Assembly (NCBI RefSeq): GCF_016783915.1
Contig: NZ_JADHVT010000001.1
Location: 1-64,000, forward strand
Reading direction: 5' to 3'
From: Acidovorax sp.
GTDB taxonomy: Bacteria > Pseudomonadota > Gammaproteobacteria > Burkholderiales > Burkholderiaceae_C
Length of the DNA: 64,000 bases
In this document: positions 54,153 to 63,401 of the stretch, piece by piece
Layout of the letters: each line of letters opens with the position of its first letter
Numbering within the stretch: the stretch's first letter is position 1
Program-made: the position numbers and the translations under genes
The notes under the pieces: generated by a model
Databases searched by the model: none
Seen by the model: only the letters and a program-made list of their open reading frames with translations
Told to the model about the DNA's origin: nothing

Positions 54153-56105
54153 ATGGGAAGAATCATCGGCATTGACCTGGGCACCACCAACAGCTGCGTC
54201 TCCATCATGGAGGGCAACACGACCCGCGTGATCGAAAACAGCGAAGGTGCACGCACCACGCCATCCATCGTGGCCTACCAGGAAGACGGCGAGATCCTCG
54301 TCGGCGCCTCGGCCAAGCGCCAGGCCGTGACCAACCCCAAAAACACGCTGTACGCCGTCAAGCGCCTGATCGGCCGCAAGTTCACCGAAAAAGAAGTGCA
54401 AAAGGACATCGACCTGATGCCCTACAAGATCGTGGCGGCTGACAACGGCGACGCCTGGATCGAAGTGCGCGGCAACAAGCTGTCGGCCCAGCAAGTGTCT
54501 GCCGACATCCTGCGCAAGATGAAGAAGACGGCCGAAGACTACCTGGGTGAGCCCGTGACGGAAGCAGTCATCACCGTGCCCGCGTACTTCAACGACGCCC
54601 AGCGCCAGGCCACCAAGGATGCTGGCCGCATTGCGGGCCTGGACGTCAAGCGCATCATCAACGAGCCTACCGCTGCAGCCCTGGCCTTTGGTCTGGACAA
54701 GCAGGAAAAGGGCGACCGCAAGATCGCCGTGTATGACCTGGGTGGCGGCACGTTCGACGTGTCCATCATCGAAATCGCCGATGTGGACGGCGAAAAGCAG
54801 TTCGAAGTGCTGTCGACCAACGGCGACACCTTCCTGGGCGGCGAAGACTTCGACCAGCGCATCATCGACTTCATCATTGACGAGTTCAAGAAAGAGTCGG
54901 GCGTCAACCTCAAGAATGACGTGCTGGCCCTTCAGCGCCTGAAGGAAGCGGCCGAGAAAGCCAAAATTGAACTGTCGAACTCGGCCTCGACAGACATCAA
55001 CCTGCCCTACATCACGGCCGATGCATCGGGCCCCAAGCACCTGAACATCAAGCTGACCCGCGCCAAACTGGAGCAACTGGTGGAAGAGCTGATCGAGCGC
55101 ACCATCGCCCCTTGCCGCATGGCCATCAAGGACGCTGGCGTGTCGGTGTCTGACATCCATGACGTGATCCTGGTGGGCGGCATGACCCGCATGCCCAAAG
55201 TGCAAGAAAAGGTCAAGGAATTCTTCGGCAAGGACCCCCGCAAGGACGTGAACCCTGACGAAGCCGTGGCCGTGGGCGCCGCCATCCAGGGCCAGGTGCT
55301 GTCGGGTGACCGTAAGGACGTGCTGCTGCTGGACGTGACGCCCCTGTCGCTGGGAATCGAAACCCTGGGCGGTGTCATGACCAAGATGATCACGAAGAAC
55401 ACGACCATCCCGACGAAGTTCGCACAGACCTTCTCGACGGCCGACGACAACCAGCCTGCCGTGACCATCAAGGTCTACCAGGGCGAGCGCGAAATGGCTA
55501 CCGGCAACAAGCTGCTGGGCGAGTTCAACCTGGAAGGCATTCCACCGGCAGCCCGCGGTGTTCCGCAGATCGAAGTGTCGTTCGACATCGACGCCAACGG
55601 CATCTTGCACGTGGGCGCCAAGGACAAGGGTACGGGCAAGGAAAACAAGATCACCATCAAGGCCAACTCGGGCCTGTCGGAAGAAGAAATCCAGCAGATG
55701 GTGAAGGACGCCGAACTGAATGCGGCCGACGACAAGAAGAAGCTGGAGCTGGTGCAGGCCCGCAACCAGGGTGAGGCCGCCGTGCACAGCGTGAACAAGA
55801 GCTTGGCCGAACATGGCGACAAGCTCGACGCTGGCGAAAAGGACGCGATCGCCGCAGCCGTGAAGGCCTTGGAAGAAGCCCTCAAGGGTGAAGACAAGGC
55901 CGCGATTGACGAAAAGACCACGGCGCTGATGGCTGCCAGCCAGAAGCTGGGCGAAAAGATGTACGCCGAATCCCAGGCAGCGCAAGCTGCTCAGGCTGCC
56001 GGTGGTGCAGAGGCCGCAAGCGCATCGGCTGGTGGTGCGTCAGCCAAGCCCGCAGACGACGACAACGTCGTCGATGCCGAGGTGAAGGAAGTCAAGAAGG
56101 GCTGA
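54153..56105 (+). CDS. dnaK: Molecular chaperone DnaK (Hsp70)
   Basis: A 650-residue Hsp70. The ATPase domain starts [36 protein letters not shown] and [15 protein letters not shown] are nucleotide-binding motifs. The substrate-binding domain begins near 390 after the [14 protein letters not shown] linker. The C-terminus is Ala/Gly-rich and ends [16 protein letters not shown]. It is 92 bases after grpE and 84 before dnaJ. Function: ATP-driven folding with DnaJ and GrpE. Confidence 0.99.
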   Translation: MGRIIGIDLGTTNSCVSIMEGNTTRVIENSEGARTTPSIVAYQEDGEILVGASAKRQAVTNPKNTLYAVKRLIGRKFTEKEVQKDIDLMPYKIVAADNGDAWIEVRGNKLSAQQVSADILRKMKKTAEDYLGEPVTEAVITVPAYFNDAQRQATKDAGRIAGLDVKRIINEPTAAALAFGLDKQEKGDRKIAVYDLGGGTFDVSIIEIADVDGEKQFEVLSTNGDTFLGGEDFDQRIIDFIIDEFKKESGVNLKNDVLALQRLKEAAEKAKIELSNSASTDINLPYITADASGPKHLNIKLTRAKLEQLVEELIERTIAPCRMAIKDAGVSVSDIHDVILVGGMTRMPKVQEKVKEFFGKDPRKDVNPDEAVAVGAAIQGQVLSGDRKDVLLLDVTPLSLGIETLGGVMTKMITKNTTIPTKFAQTFSTADDNQPAVTIKVYQGEREMATGNKLLGEFNLEGIPPAARGVPQIEVSFDIDANGILHVGAKDKGTGKENKITIKANSGLSEEEIQQMVKDAELNAADDKKKLELVQARNQGEAAVHSVNKSLAEHGDKLDAGEKDAIAAAVKALEEALKGEDKAAIDEKTTALMAASQKLGEKMYAESQAAQAAQAAGGAEAASASAGGASAKPADDDNVVDAEVKEVKKG

Positions 56106-56189
56106 ACGAGCCCCCGTTGACCCGAGCCGCCGCGCAATGCCCGTCAGGGGCTGCGCGGCGTTCCTGTTCCAACCGGGTTCTGAATCACT

Positions 56190-57335
56190 ATGTCCAAACG
56201 AGACTTTTACGAAATCCTGGGCGTTCCCAAAAACGCCTCGGACGAAGAAATCAAGAAGGCCTATCGCAAGCTGGCGATGAAGCACCACCCTGACCGCAAT
56301 CAGGGCGATGCGGCCAAGCCTGCCGAAGAGAAATTCAAGGAGGCCAAAGAGGCCTACGAGATGCTCTCCGACCCACAAAAGCGCGCTGCCTACGACCAGT
56401 ATGGCCACGCCGGGGTAGACCCCAACATGCGTGGCCCTGGGGGCGCGGGCGCGGAAGGGTTTGGCGGTTTTGCAGAAGCTTTCGGCGACATCTTCGGCGA
56501 CATGTTCGGCCAACAAGGCGGGCGCGGGCGCGGCGCCGGTGGACGCCAGGTCTACCGTGGCAGCGACCTCAGCTACGCCATGGAGATCACGCTCGAAGAA
56601 GCAGCCCGTGGCAAAGACGCGCAGATCCGCATCCCGTCCTGGGACACCTGCGACACCTGCCATGGCAGTGGCGCCAAGCCCGGCACCAGTGCCAAGACCT
56701 GCGGCACCTGCCAGGGTGCGGGCACCGTGCAGATGCGCCAGGGCTTCTTCAGCGTGCAGCAGACCTGCCCCCACTGCCGCGGCACGGGCAAGATCATTCC
56801 GGAGCCTTGCACGACCTGCCATGGCCAAGGCAAGCTCAAGAAGCAAAAGACGTTGGAAGTGAAGATTCCTGCGGGCATCGACGACGGCATGCGCATTCGT
56901 AGCACCGGCAACGGCGAACCCGGCACCAACGGCGGCCCACCGGGCGACCTGTACATCGAGATCCGGTTGAAGAAACACGACATCTTCGAGCGCGATGGCG
57001 ACGACCTGCACTGCCAGGTACCCGTGAGCTTCATCACGGCAGCGCTGGGCGGCGAGATCGAGGTTCCCACGCTGCAAGGCAAGGCGGCCATCGACATCCC
57101 TGAAGGTACCCAGGCCGGCAAGCAGTTCCGCTTGCGCGGCAAGGGCATCAAGGGCGTGCGCGCCAGCTACCCCGGTGACCTGTACTGCCACATTGCGGTC
57201 GAGACGCCCGTCAAGCTCACCGAACACCAGCGCAAGCTGCTGCGTGAACTGGAAGATTCCCTCAAGAAGGGCGGAGCGCGCCATTCGCCCAGCGGCGAGA
57301 GCTGGACGGACCGGTTGAAGAACTTCTTCAGCTGA
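56190..57335 (+). CDS. dnaJ: Molecular chaperone DnaJ (Hsp40)
   Basis: A 381-residue co-chaperone. The J domain (residues 1-70) has the HPD motif in [11 protein letters not shown] Gly/Phe-rich region with [16 protein letters not shown] follows. The zinc domain has four CxxCxGxG repeats: [24 protein letters not shown] and CTTCHGQG. The C-terminal substrate-binding domains end near 345. It is the last gene of the operon; a bidirectional terminator follows. Confidence 0.99.
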   Translation: MSKRDFYEILGVPKNASDEEIKKAYRKLAMKHHPDRNQGDAAKPAEEKFKEAKEAYEMLSDPQKRAAYDQYGHAGVDPNMRGPGGAGAEGFGGFAEAFGDIFGDMFGQQGGRGRGAGGRQVYRGSDLSYAMEITLEEAARGKDAQIRIPSWDTCDTCHGSGAKPGTSAKTCGTCQGAGTVQMRQGFFSVQQTCPHCRGTGKIIPEPCTTCHGQGKLKKQKTLEVKIPAGIDDGMRIRSTGNGEPGTNGGPPGDLYIEIRLKKHDIFERDGDDLHCQVPVSFITAALGGEIEVPTLQGKAAIDIPEGTQAGKQFRLRGKGIKGVRASYPGDLYCHIAVETPVKLTEHQRKLLRELEDSLKKGGARHSPSGESWTDRLKNFFS

Positions 57336-57358
57336 TCCAGCCGCCACTGCCCTCAGCG

Positions 57359-57395
57359 AAAACCGCCCGCAGCTTCATGGCCCGGGCGGTTTTTT
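57359..57395. terminator. Bidirectional intrinsic terminator after dnaJ
   Basis: AAAACCGCCC (57359-57368), 15-base loop, GGGCGGTTTT plus two further Ts (57384-57395). It serves the dnaJ operon and, on the other strand, overlaps the last codons of the transglycosylase gene, whose reading frame continues into it. Confidence 0.85.
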
Positions 57396-58319
57396 CATAC
57401 GCACTGCAGGCTGCAGGACCAGCCCTGTGGACTTGCCCGGCCGCTCGTGCTGGGGCGCGCGATAAAAGCCGAGGATGCGGCGCACGTATTCCCTGGTCTC
57501 GCTGTAGGGCGGCACACCGCCATGACGTTCTACCGCTTTCTCGCCCGCGTTGTAGGCAGCCGAAGCCAGTGCCACATCGCCCCCAAAACGGTCCAACAAC
57601 CAGCGCAGGTAGGTCAGCCCCCCGCGCACGTTCTGCTCGGGGTTCCATACGTCGCGCACGCCAAAACGCTCTGCCGTCTCGGGGATGAGCTGCATCAGCC
57701 CCTGCGCGTTCCTGGGCGACAGCGCCCGCGCCTGAAAGTTGGACTCAGACCGCACAATGGCCAGCGCCAGGCGCGGGTCCACCTCGAAACGAGGCGCGAG
57801 CCGCTGCACCAATTCAGCGTGACGGCGCTTGTCGTCGGGCAGGTTGCTGACATAGCGGTCCACCACCTCCTGGGGCACGACCTCCTGAGCAGAATCGCGC
57901 ACCTCCAGCCGGGGCGCCTCGCCCGTGGTCAGGCAGTCCGGCAGGCGGTCGCCCAGCACCAGCCCCTCGGAGAGGCCGCGCGCCTTTTCGTGCCCTCGTT
58001 GGGCGGCCAGGGCCAGCAAGGTGGCGGCTGCTGCTGGGTCGGGCACCACATCGCGCCCCCTCATCAGCAGGCTGCCCAGGCGGTACTGCGCCTCCACACT
58101 GCCATAACGAGCGGCATCGCAGTACCGCTGTGCGGCCCGGTGCGGCTGGCGCCGCACTTCGGCGTCATAGCCCTCTTCGAGCCATCGCGACAGCACAGGA
58201 GGCTCGTCAGCCCATTCGGGCGGATCGTCCAGGGCCTGCGCGCGCACCTGCGGCCCGCCCGTCAGCAAAACTGCTGCCAGCAAGGCGCTGTGCGCGTGAC
58301 GGGAATACCTGGGTTGCAT
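57375..58319 (-). CDS. Lytic transglycosylase with SLT domain and Sel1-like repeats
   Basis: A 314-residue periplasmic murein hydrolase. It has a signal peptide (hydrophobic SALLAAVLLTGG near residues 11-22, likely cut after VRAQ). Residues 60-120 hold Sel1-like repeats (AQRYCDAARYGSVEAQYRLGSLLMRG). The SLT domain begins near 175 with the catalytic glutamate in IVRSESNFQARALS; NAQGLMQLIPETAERFGV, and YLRWLLDRFGGDVALASAAYNAGE are family motifs. ATG at 58319 is preferred because it starts the signal peptide; the longer frame upstream lacks that logic. Confidence 0.9.
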   Translation of the reverse strand: MQPRYSRHAHSALLAAVLLTGGPQVRAQALDDPPEWADEPPVLSRWLEEGYDAEVRRQPHRAAQRYCDAARYGSVEAQYRLGSLLMRGRDVVPDPAAAATLLALAAQRGHEKARGLSEGLVLGDRLPDCLTTGEAPRLEVRDSAQEVVPQEVVDRYVSNLPDDKRRHAELVQRLAPRFEVDPRLALAIVRSESNFQARALSPRNAQGLMQLIPETAERFGVRDVWNPEQNVRGGLTYLRWLLDRFGGDVALASAAYNAGEKAVERHGGVPPYSETREYVRRILGFYRAPQHERPGKSTGLVLQPAVRMKKPPGP

Positions 58320-58428
58320 ACCTTGACCTTTGGGATAAAGGTCCCGCCAGAACGGGGCATCAGGAGATGGGTTGCCCACTGTAGTACGGCCGGGGGATTT
58401 GCAACAGAAAAACATTGCCAGCGGTAAT

Positions 58429-58448
58429 TTCTTGATCTGAGGCAAGAA
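58429..58448. promoter_or_regulatory. Inverted repeat with a partial FNR-type site
   Basis: TTCTTG (58429-58434) and CAAGAA (58443-58448) are inverted. Within it, TTGATCTGAGGCAA at 58432-58445 matches the FNR/ANR consensus TTGAT-N4-ATCAA at 8 of 10 positions. It lies about 107 bases upstream of the metallo-beta-lactamase-fold gene. Oxygen-responsive control is inference. Confidence 0.35.
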
Positions 58449-58554
58449 TCCGCCCACCAGCCGCAGCCCTGGCCGATCTGCGCAGTAGCATCAAAGCCCA
58501 CCAGTCGGCCTGAGGGCCGCAATCAGGGCAAGAATGGGGACAAGGAGCATCGGT

Positions 58555-59919
58555 ATGAACGTCAACATCACCTTTCTGGGCGGCTCTGGCACCGTCACCG
58601 GCTCCAAGTACCTGGTGCGCTGCAACGGCGAAAGCCTGCTGGTCGATTGCGGCCTGTTCCAGGGCTACAAGCAACTGCGCCTGCGCAACTGGCAGCCCCT
58701 GCCCGTCACACCGCACCAGATCGACGCCTTGGTGTTGACCCACGCCCATCTGGACCACAGCGGCTACCTGCCCCTGCTGGCGCGCGACGGCTACACCCAT
58801 GCCATCCACTGCACCCCGGGCACGCGTGACCTGTGCACCATCCTGCTGCCCGACAGCGGGCACCTGCAAGAGGAGGACGCCGCATTCCTCAACCGCCACC
58901 AGCTCAGCAGCCACAGCCCCGCACTGCCCCTGTACACCCGGCTCGACGCACTGCACTGCCTCAAGCAGTTCCAGAGCCACCCATTTCACAAGGCTTTCGA
59001 GCCCCTGCCCGGCTGGCGCGTGACGTTTTCGCCTGCAGGCCACATCCTGGGCGCCGCCAGCGTGCTGCTGGAGGTGGGAGGCCGACGCATTCTTTTCTCG
59101 GGCGACCTGGGCCGGCCCGATGACCTGCTCATGAACCCGCCCGACGCACCACCCCAGGCCGACACGGTGCTCATCGAGTCCACCTACGGCGACCGCGAGC
59201 ACCCACCCGAAGGCTTGCTCGACGAACTGGGCCCGGCACTGCAGCGCCTGGCAGCGCGTGGCGGCATTGCCGTAGTGCCGGTGTTTGCCGTGGGGCGTGC
59301 ACAGGTGGTGCTGCACGCGATTGGCCTGCTCAAGGCACAGGGTGTGGTGCCCGCATCGCTCAAGGTGTTTCTGGACAGCCCCATGGCCGTCAGTACCACG
59401 GGGCTGTTCCAGCACCACATGCAGGAACACCGCCTGAACGGCCGCGAGGTGCAGGCGCTGGAGCATGGTGCGACCATGATCCAGACGCCCGAGCAATCCA
59501 AGGGGCTGGCCAAGCTGCATGGCCCCATGGTCATCCTGTCGGCCAGCGGCATGGCCACCGGGGGGCGCGTGCTGCACCACCTGGCACTGCACGCGGGCGA
59601 CCACCGCAACATGATCATCCTGACCGGTCACCAGGCCCCGGGCACCCGTGGTGCGCGGTTGGCAGAGGGCGAAAAGACCATCCGCATCCACGGACAGGAC
59701 GTGGCCGTGCGCGCCGAGGTGGTGCGGCTGTCCTCTGCGTCAGCCCACGCTGATGGCAACCAGCTCATCGCCTGGCTGCGCAGCATGGGCCACGCGCCAG
59801 ACCAGGTGTATGTGGTGCACGGCGAAATGGGCGCCTCGGACCTGCTGCGCCAGCGCATTGAGCATGAGCTTCGCTGGCGTGCCACTGTGCCAGAACACGG
59901 TAGCACCTGCACCGCCTGA
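58555..59919 (+). CDS. Metallo-beta-lactamase-fold RNA hydrolase with beta-CASP domain
   Basis: A 454-residue protein. The metal motif is LTHAHLDHSGYLP (near residues 59-71), with further ligands in FSPAGHILGA, FSGDLGRPDD and a C-terminal VVHGEMGA. The beta-CASP and RMMBL parts (residues 200-440) have VFAVGRAQVVL, LSASGMATGGRVLHHL and VRLSSASAHADGNQL, so it belongs with CPSF73/YSH1-like RNases. It is probably cytoplasmic; the RNA target is not known. ATG at 58555 is chosen because AAGGAG lies 7 bases upstream; an in-frame ATG at 58534 lacks one. Confidence 0.9.
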   Translation: MNVNITFLGGSGTVTGSKYLVRCNGESLLVDCGLFQGYKQLRLRNWQPLPVTPHQIDALVLTHAHLDHSGYLPLLARDGYTHAIHCTPGTRDLCTILLPDSGHLQEEDAAFLNRHQLSSHSPALPLYTRLDALHCLKQFQSHPFHKAFEPLPGWRVTFSPAGHILGAASVLLEVGGRRILFSGDLGRPDDLLMNPPDAPPQADTVLIESTYGDREHPPEGLLDELGPALQRLAARGGIAVVPVFAVGRAQVVLHAIGLLKAQGVVPASLKVFLDSPMAVSTTGLFQHHMQEHRLNGREVQALEHGATMIQTPEQSKGLAKLHGPMVILSASGMATGGRVLHHLALHAGDHRNMIILTGHQAPGTRGARLAEGEKTIRIHGQDVAVRAEVVRLSSASAHADGNQLIAWLRSMGHAPDQVYVVHGEMGASDLLRQRIEHELRWRATVPEHGSTCTA

Positions 59920-59977
59920 GCCACGGTAGCGTTTTGGGCCTCAGCGGTTCTACCCTCGCGCAGAAGGGCAGCGCCGC

Positions 59978-60045
59978 CATCGCATATCGCGATGTCAAAG
60001 CGGCAGTAATGCGGGGAAAATAGGGAATCTTCTCATTTCGAGAAG
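59978..60045. promoter_or_regulatory. Two inverted repeats upstream of the LysR gene, candidate operator
   Basis: CATCGC-ATATC-GCGATG (59978-59994) and CTTCTC-ATTTC-GAGAAG (60029-60045) are perfect 6-base inverted repeats, each with a 5-base spacer. TTCTC-N5-GAGAA fits the T-N11-A shape of LysR-type sites, and lies 10 bases before the LysR ATG. Autoregulation is inferred. Confidence 0.5.
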
Positions 60046-60055
60046 CCCAAACCCC

Positions 60056-61012
60056 ATGAAAAGCTCCGAGCGCAGTTTTGCGCGCCGTATCGACCTCACC
60101 TCGCTGCAACTGTTTGTGGCGGTGTGCGAGCTCGGCAGCATCGGCCGTGCGGCCGAGCGCGAATTCATTGCGGCATCGGCCGTCAGCAAGCGCCTGTCGG
60201 ACCTGGAAACTGCGGTGGACACCGCACTTCTCTACCGCCACAGCCGGGGCGTCACCCTTACACCCGCAGGCGAGAGCCTGCTGCACCACGCGCGCACCGT
60301 GCTGTTCGGGCTGGAGCGCATGCAGGGCGAACTGAGCGAATACGCCGATGGCGTACGCGGCCATGTCCGCATGCACGCCAACATCTCCGCCATCTTCCAG
60401 TTTCTGCCCGAAGATCTGGGCGCCTTTGCGCGCGAGCACAGCCAGATCAAGATCGACCTGCAGGAGCACCTCTCCAGCGATGTGGTGCACGCCGTGCAAG
60501 AGGGAGCCGCCGACCTGGGCATCTGCAACATCGGCATGGCGAATGGGGGCGGAGCCCTGGAGCTGCAAAGCCGCCCCTACCGCGCCGACAATTTGGTGCT
60601 GGTTGTGCCTCGAGCGCATGATTTATCTGCGCTGGATGCTATTAATTTTGAAGACGTCCTGGACTGGGACATCGTGGGCCTGCATGCCAACAGCAGCATC
60701 AGCCTGGCCATGCGCGCCGCTGCCGCTGCTGCCGGGCGCCCGCTGCGCCAGCGCATCCAGGTCACGGGGCTCGATGCCATGTGCCGCATGATCGACAACG
60801 GCCTGGGCGTGGGCCTGCTGCCCGACCGGGCGTTTGAACTGATGCGCGGCGTGGGCAACCTGCAAGCCATTCCGCTGACCGATGCCTGGGCCCACCGCGA
60901 ACTGCGGGTGGTCGCCCGCGACTTTGACGCCCTGCCTGTCACCGCACGACTGCTGGTCGAGCACCTGGCACCCCGGCCAGACCCCGACACTAAAATCCAA
61001 TCACCCACCTGA
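60056..61012 (+). CDS. LysR-family transcriptional regulator upstream of leuCDB
   Basis: A 318-residue regulator. The N-terminal winged helix is at residues 12-72 (LTSLQLFVAVCELGSIGRAAE, then SAVSKRLSDLE). The effector-binding domain covers about 95-300 with HANISAIFQFLPEDLGAF and LGVGLLPDRAF. It is on the same strand as leuC with 21 bases between, so it may share its transcript and control it. Residues about 186-199 (AHDLSALDAINFED) coincide with a degenerate palindromic repeat read in frame. The inducer is unknown; an isopropylmalate role would be a guess from position. Confidence 0.88.
   Translation: MKSSERSFARRIDLTSLQLFVAVCELGSIGRAAEREFIAASAVSKRLSDLETAVDTALLYRHSRGVTLTPAGESLLHHARTVLFGLERMQGELSEYADGVRGHVRMHANISAIFQFLPEDLGAFAREHSQIKIDLQEHLSSDVVHAVQEGAADLGICNIGMANGGGALELQSRPYRADNLVLVVPRAHDLSALDAINFEDVLDWDIVGLHANSSISLAMRAAAAAAGRPLRQRIQVTGLDAMCRMIDNGLGVGLLPDRAFELMRGVGNLQAIPLTDAWAHRELRVVARDFDALPVTARLLVEHLAPRPDPDTKIQSPT
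60612..60650. repeat. Dispersed palindromic repeat, copy 8 (inside the LysR gene)
   Basis: GAGCGCATGATTTATCTGCG and GGATGCTATTAATTTTGAAG match a variant of the family; GCGCATGATTTA is shared with copy 4. It is noticeably AT-richer than the gene around it and is translated in frame. Confidence 0.65.
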
Positions 61013-61033
61013 AAGCAGAAAGAAAGCCACGCC

Positions 61034-62455
61034 ATGGGACGCACCCTGTACGACAAGATCTGGGACGAGCATGTCGTCCACACCGAAGAGGACGGCACCT
61101 CCATCCTCTACATCGACCGCCATCTGGTGCACGAAGTCACCAGCCCCCAGGCGTTCGAAGGCCTCCGCGAGGCGGGCCGCAAGGTCTGGCGCATGAGCTC
61201 TATCGTGGCCACCGCCGACCACAACACGCCCACCACGGGTTGGGAAAACGGCTACGACGGCATCACCGATCCGATCAGCAAGGAACAGATCACCACGCTG
61301 AACGACAACATCGCGCAGATCACACCGGCAGCGTTCTTCCCCTTCATGCACAAGCGCCAAGGCATCGTTCACGTGATCGGCCCTGAAAACGGCGCCACCC
61401 TGCCCGGCATGACCGTGGTGTGCGGCGACAGCCACACCAGCACGCACGGCGCGTTTGGCGCACTGGCCCACGGCATCGGCACCTCCGAGGTCGAGCACGT
61501 GATGGCCACGCAAACCCTGCTGGCCAAGAAGGCCAAGAACATGCTGGTGCAAGTGGACGGCACGCTGGCCAAGGGCGTCACGCCCAAGGACGTGGTGCTG
61601 GCCATCATCGGCAAGATCGGCACTGCGGGTGGCACGGGCTACACCATCGAATTTGCAGGCTCCGTCTTCCGCGCAATGAGCATGGAAGGCCGCATGACCG
61701 TGTGCAACATGGCCATCGAAGGCGGCGCACGCGCAGGCCTGGTGGCGGTGGACGACAAGACTATTGAATACGTCAAGGGCCGCCCCCTGTCGCCCACGGG
61801 CGTGGAGTGGGACCAGGCTGTGGCTTACTGGAAGACGCTGCATTCGGATGCCGACGCCACGTTCGACACCGTCGTCAAGCTCGACGCGGCCGACATCCAG
61901 CCGCAAGTGACCTGGGGCACCTCGCCCGAAATGGTGCTGGGCATTGACGCCCGCGTGCCCGACCCGGACAAGGAAAAGGACGCCAACAAGCGCGGCGCTA
62001 TCGAACGCGCCCTGACCTACATGGGCCTGCAGCCCGGCAAGCCGATCAACGACATCACCATCGACAAGGTGTTCATCGGCTCTTGCACCAACAGCCGCAT
62101 CGAAGACATGCGCGAGGCCGCCGCCGTGGTCAAGAACCTGGGCCGCAAGGTGGCCAGCAATGTGAAGCTGGCCATTGTCGTGCCTGGCTCGGGCCTCGTC
62201 AAAGAGCAGGCCGAGCGCGAAGGCCTGGACCAGATCTTCAAGGCCGCAGGCTTTGAATGGCGCGAGCCCGGCTGCAGCATGTGCCTGGCCATGAACGCCG
62301 ACCGCCTGGAGCCCGGTGAGCGCTGCGCCTCCACCAGCAACCGCAATTTTGAAGGCCGCCAGGGTGCTGGTGGTCGCACACACCTGGTGAGCCCCGCCAT
62401 GGCTGCAGCTGCTGCCGTGCATGGCCACTTCGTGGACATCCGCCAGTTTTCCTGA
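61034..62455 (+). CDS. leuC: 3-isopropylmalate dehydratase large subunit
   Basis: A 473-residue aconitase-family subunit that, with LeuD, isomerises 2- to 3-isopropylmalate in leucine synthesis. The 4Fe-4S ligands are in [15 protein letters not shown] and [41 protein letters not shown] is the family signature. It follows the LysR gene by 21 bases and is followed by a small lipoprotein gene and leuD. Confidence 0.98.
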   Translation: MGRTLYDKIWDEHVVHTEEDGTSILYIDRHLVHEVTSPQAFEGLREAGRKVWRMSSIVATADHNTPTTGWENGYDGITDPISKEQITTLNDNIAQITPAAFFPFMHKRQGIVHVIGPENGATLPGMTVVCGDSHTSTHGAFGALAHGIGTSEVEHVMATQTLLAKKAKNMLVQVDGTLAKGVTPKDVVLAIIGKIGTAGGTGYTIEFAGSVFRAMSMEGRMTVCNMAIEGGARAGLVAVDDKTIEYVKGRPLSPTGVEWDQAVAYWKTLHSDADATFDTVVKLDAADIQPQVTWGTSPEMVLGIDARVPDPDKEKDANKRGAIERALTYMGLQPGKPINDITIDKVFIGSCTNSRIEDMREAAAVVKNLGRKVASNVKLAIVVPGSGLVKEQAEREGLDQIFKAAGFEWREPGCSMCLAMNADRLEPGERCASTSNRNFEGRQGAGGRTHLVSPAMAAAAAVHGHFVDIRQFS

Positions 62456-62524
62456 GCCGAACGCTCATCCCATCATCCGCCCGTTGTCCTCTCTACTGCC
62501 CCAACCGCCTGAAGGAGCCTTGTC

Positions 62525-62650
62525 ATGAAAAAGACCGCCACCCTCATCGCCCTGTCCCTGGCCTTTGTGCTGGCTGGCTGCAATACCGTCAAGGGTGTGG
62601 GCCAGGACATTGGCAAAGCAGGCAGCGCCATCGAGCGGGCCGCCAAGTAA
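62525..62650 (+). CDS. Entericidin-like small lipoprotein
   Basis: A 41-residue precursor. It has a lipoprotein signal with lipobox VLAGCN (cysteine at residue 19) and a mature part of 23 residues: [21 protein letters not shown]. This is the pattern of the entericidin EcnA/EcnB family. In E. coli, EcnB is a toxic membrane-active lipoprotein countered by EcnA; only one member is visible here. It lies between leuC and leuD, with AAGGAG nine bases before the ATG, so it is probably co-expressed with the leucine genes. Confidence 0.88.
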   Translation: MKKTATLIALSLAFVLAGCNTVKGVGQDIGKAGSAIERAAK

Positions 62651-62661
62651 CTAATACCGCC

Positions 62662-63312
62662 ATGCAAAAATTCACCTTGCTCAAGGGCCTTGTGGCCCCC
62701 ATGGACCGCGAGAACGTCGATACCGACGCGATCATTCCCAAGCAGTTCCTCAAGTCGATCAAGAAGACCGGCTTTGGGGTGAACCTGTTTGACGAATGGC
62801 GCTACCTGGACCACGGCGAGCCGGGCCAGGACCCCACCAGCCGCAAGCCCAACCCCGACTTCGTGCTCAACCAGCCGCGTTACCAAGGCGCCAGCATCCT
62901 GATCGCACGCAAGAACTTCGGCTGCGGCTCCAGCCGCGAGCACGCGCCCTGGGCCTTGGATCAGTTCGGCTTTCGCGCCATCATCGCGCCCAGCTTTGCC
63001 GACATCTTCTTCAACAACTGCTTCAAGAACGGCCTGCTGCCCATCGTGCTGCCTGACGCCACAGTGGCCCAGTTGTTCGACGAAGTGCTGGCCTTCCCAG
63101 GCTACCAGCTCACCATCGACCTGGAGCGCCAAGTCATCGTGCGCCCCCAAGGCGAAGAGATCCCGTTCGACGTGCAGGCGTTTCGCAAGTACTGCCTGCT
63201 CAACGGGTTTGACGACATCGGCCTGACCCTGCGCCAGTCCGACAAGATCAAGGCCTTTGAAGCCCAGCGGCTGGCGACCAAGCCCTGGCTGGCGCACACC
63301 ATGGTGTCGTGA
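62662..63312 (+). CDS. leuD: 3-isopropylmalate dehydratase small subunit
   Basis: A 216-residue swivel-domain subunit. [24 protein letters not shown] (near residues 14-37) and [23 protein letters not shown] (near 84-106) are diagnostic, the latter with the active-site serine-arginine pair. It forms the holoenzyme with LeuC. It starts 11 bases after the entericidin-like gene. Confidence 0.97.
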   Translation: MQKFTLLKGLVAPMDRENVDTDAIIPKQFLKSIKKTGFGVNLFDEWRYLDHGEPGQDPTSRKPNPDFVLNQPRYQGASILIARKNFGCGSSREHAPWALDQFGFRAIIAPSFADIFFNNCFKNGLLPIVLPDATVAQLFDEVLAFPGYQLTIDLERQVIVRPQGEEIPFDVQAFRKYCLLNGFDDIGLTLRQSDKIKAFEAQRLATKPWLAHTMVS

Positions 63313-63329
63313 GACGGGACGAGCATCCA

Positions 63330-63388
63330 AAATATCAGTCAGACTGGCCTCTAGCGCTTTACTCATAAGCGCTAGCAGCTATCAAAAA
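63330..63388. repeat. Dispersed palindromic repeat, copy 9 (leuD-leuB gap)
   Basis: CTCTAGCGCTTTACTCATAAG and GCGCTAGCAGCTATCAAAAAC, with AAAATATCAGT in front. CTAGCGCTT pairs with AAGCGCTAG around ACTCAT. It fills most of the 89-base leuD-leuB gap and ends 13 bases before the leuB ATG. It may attenuate or stabilise the polycistronic message. Confidence 0.8.
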
Positions 63389-63401
63389 CAAAGCAAATTC
63401 A

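Noticed and set aside
54102-55985. Minus-strand frame of 627 codons opposite dnaK
   Set aside because: Antisense shadow of dnaK, a common artefact because of third-position GC bias in a highly expressed gene.
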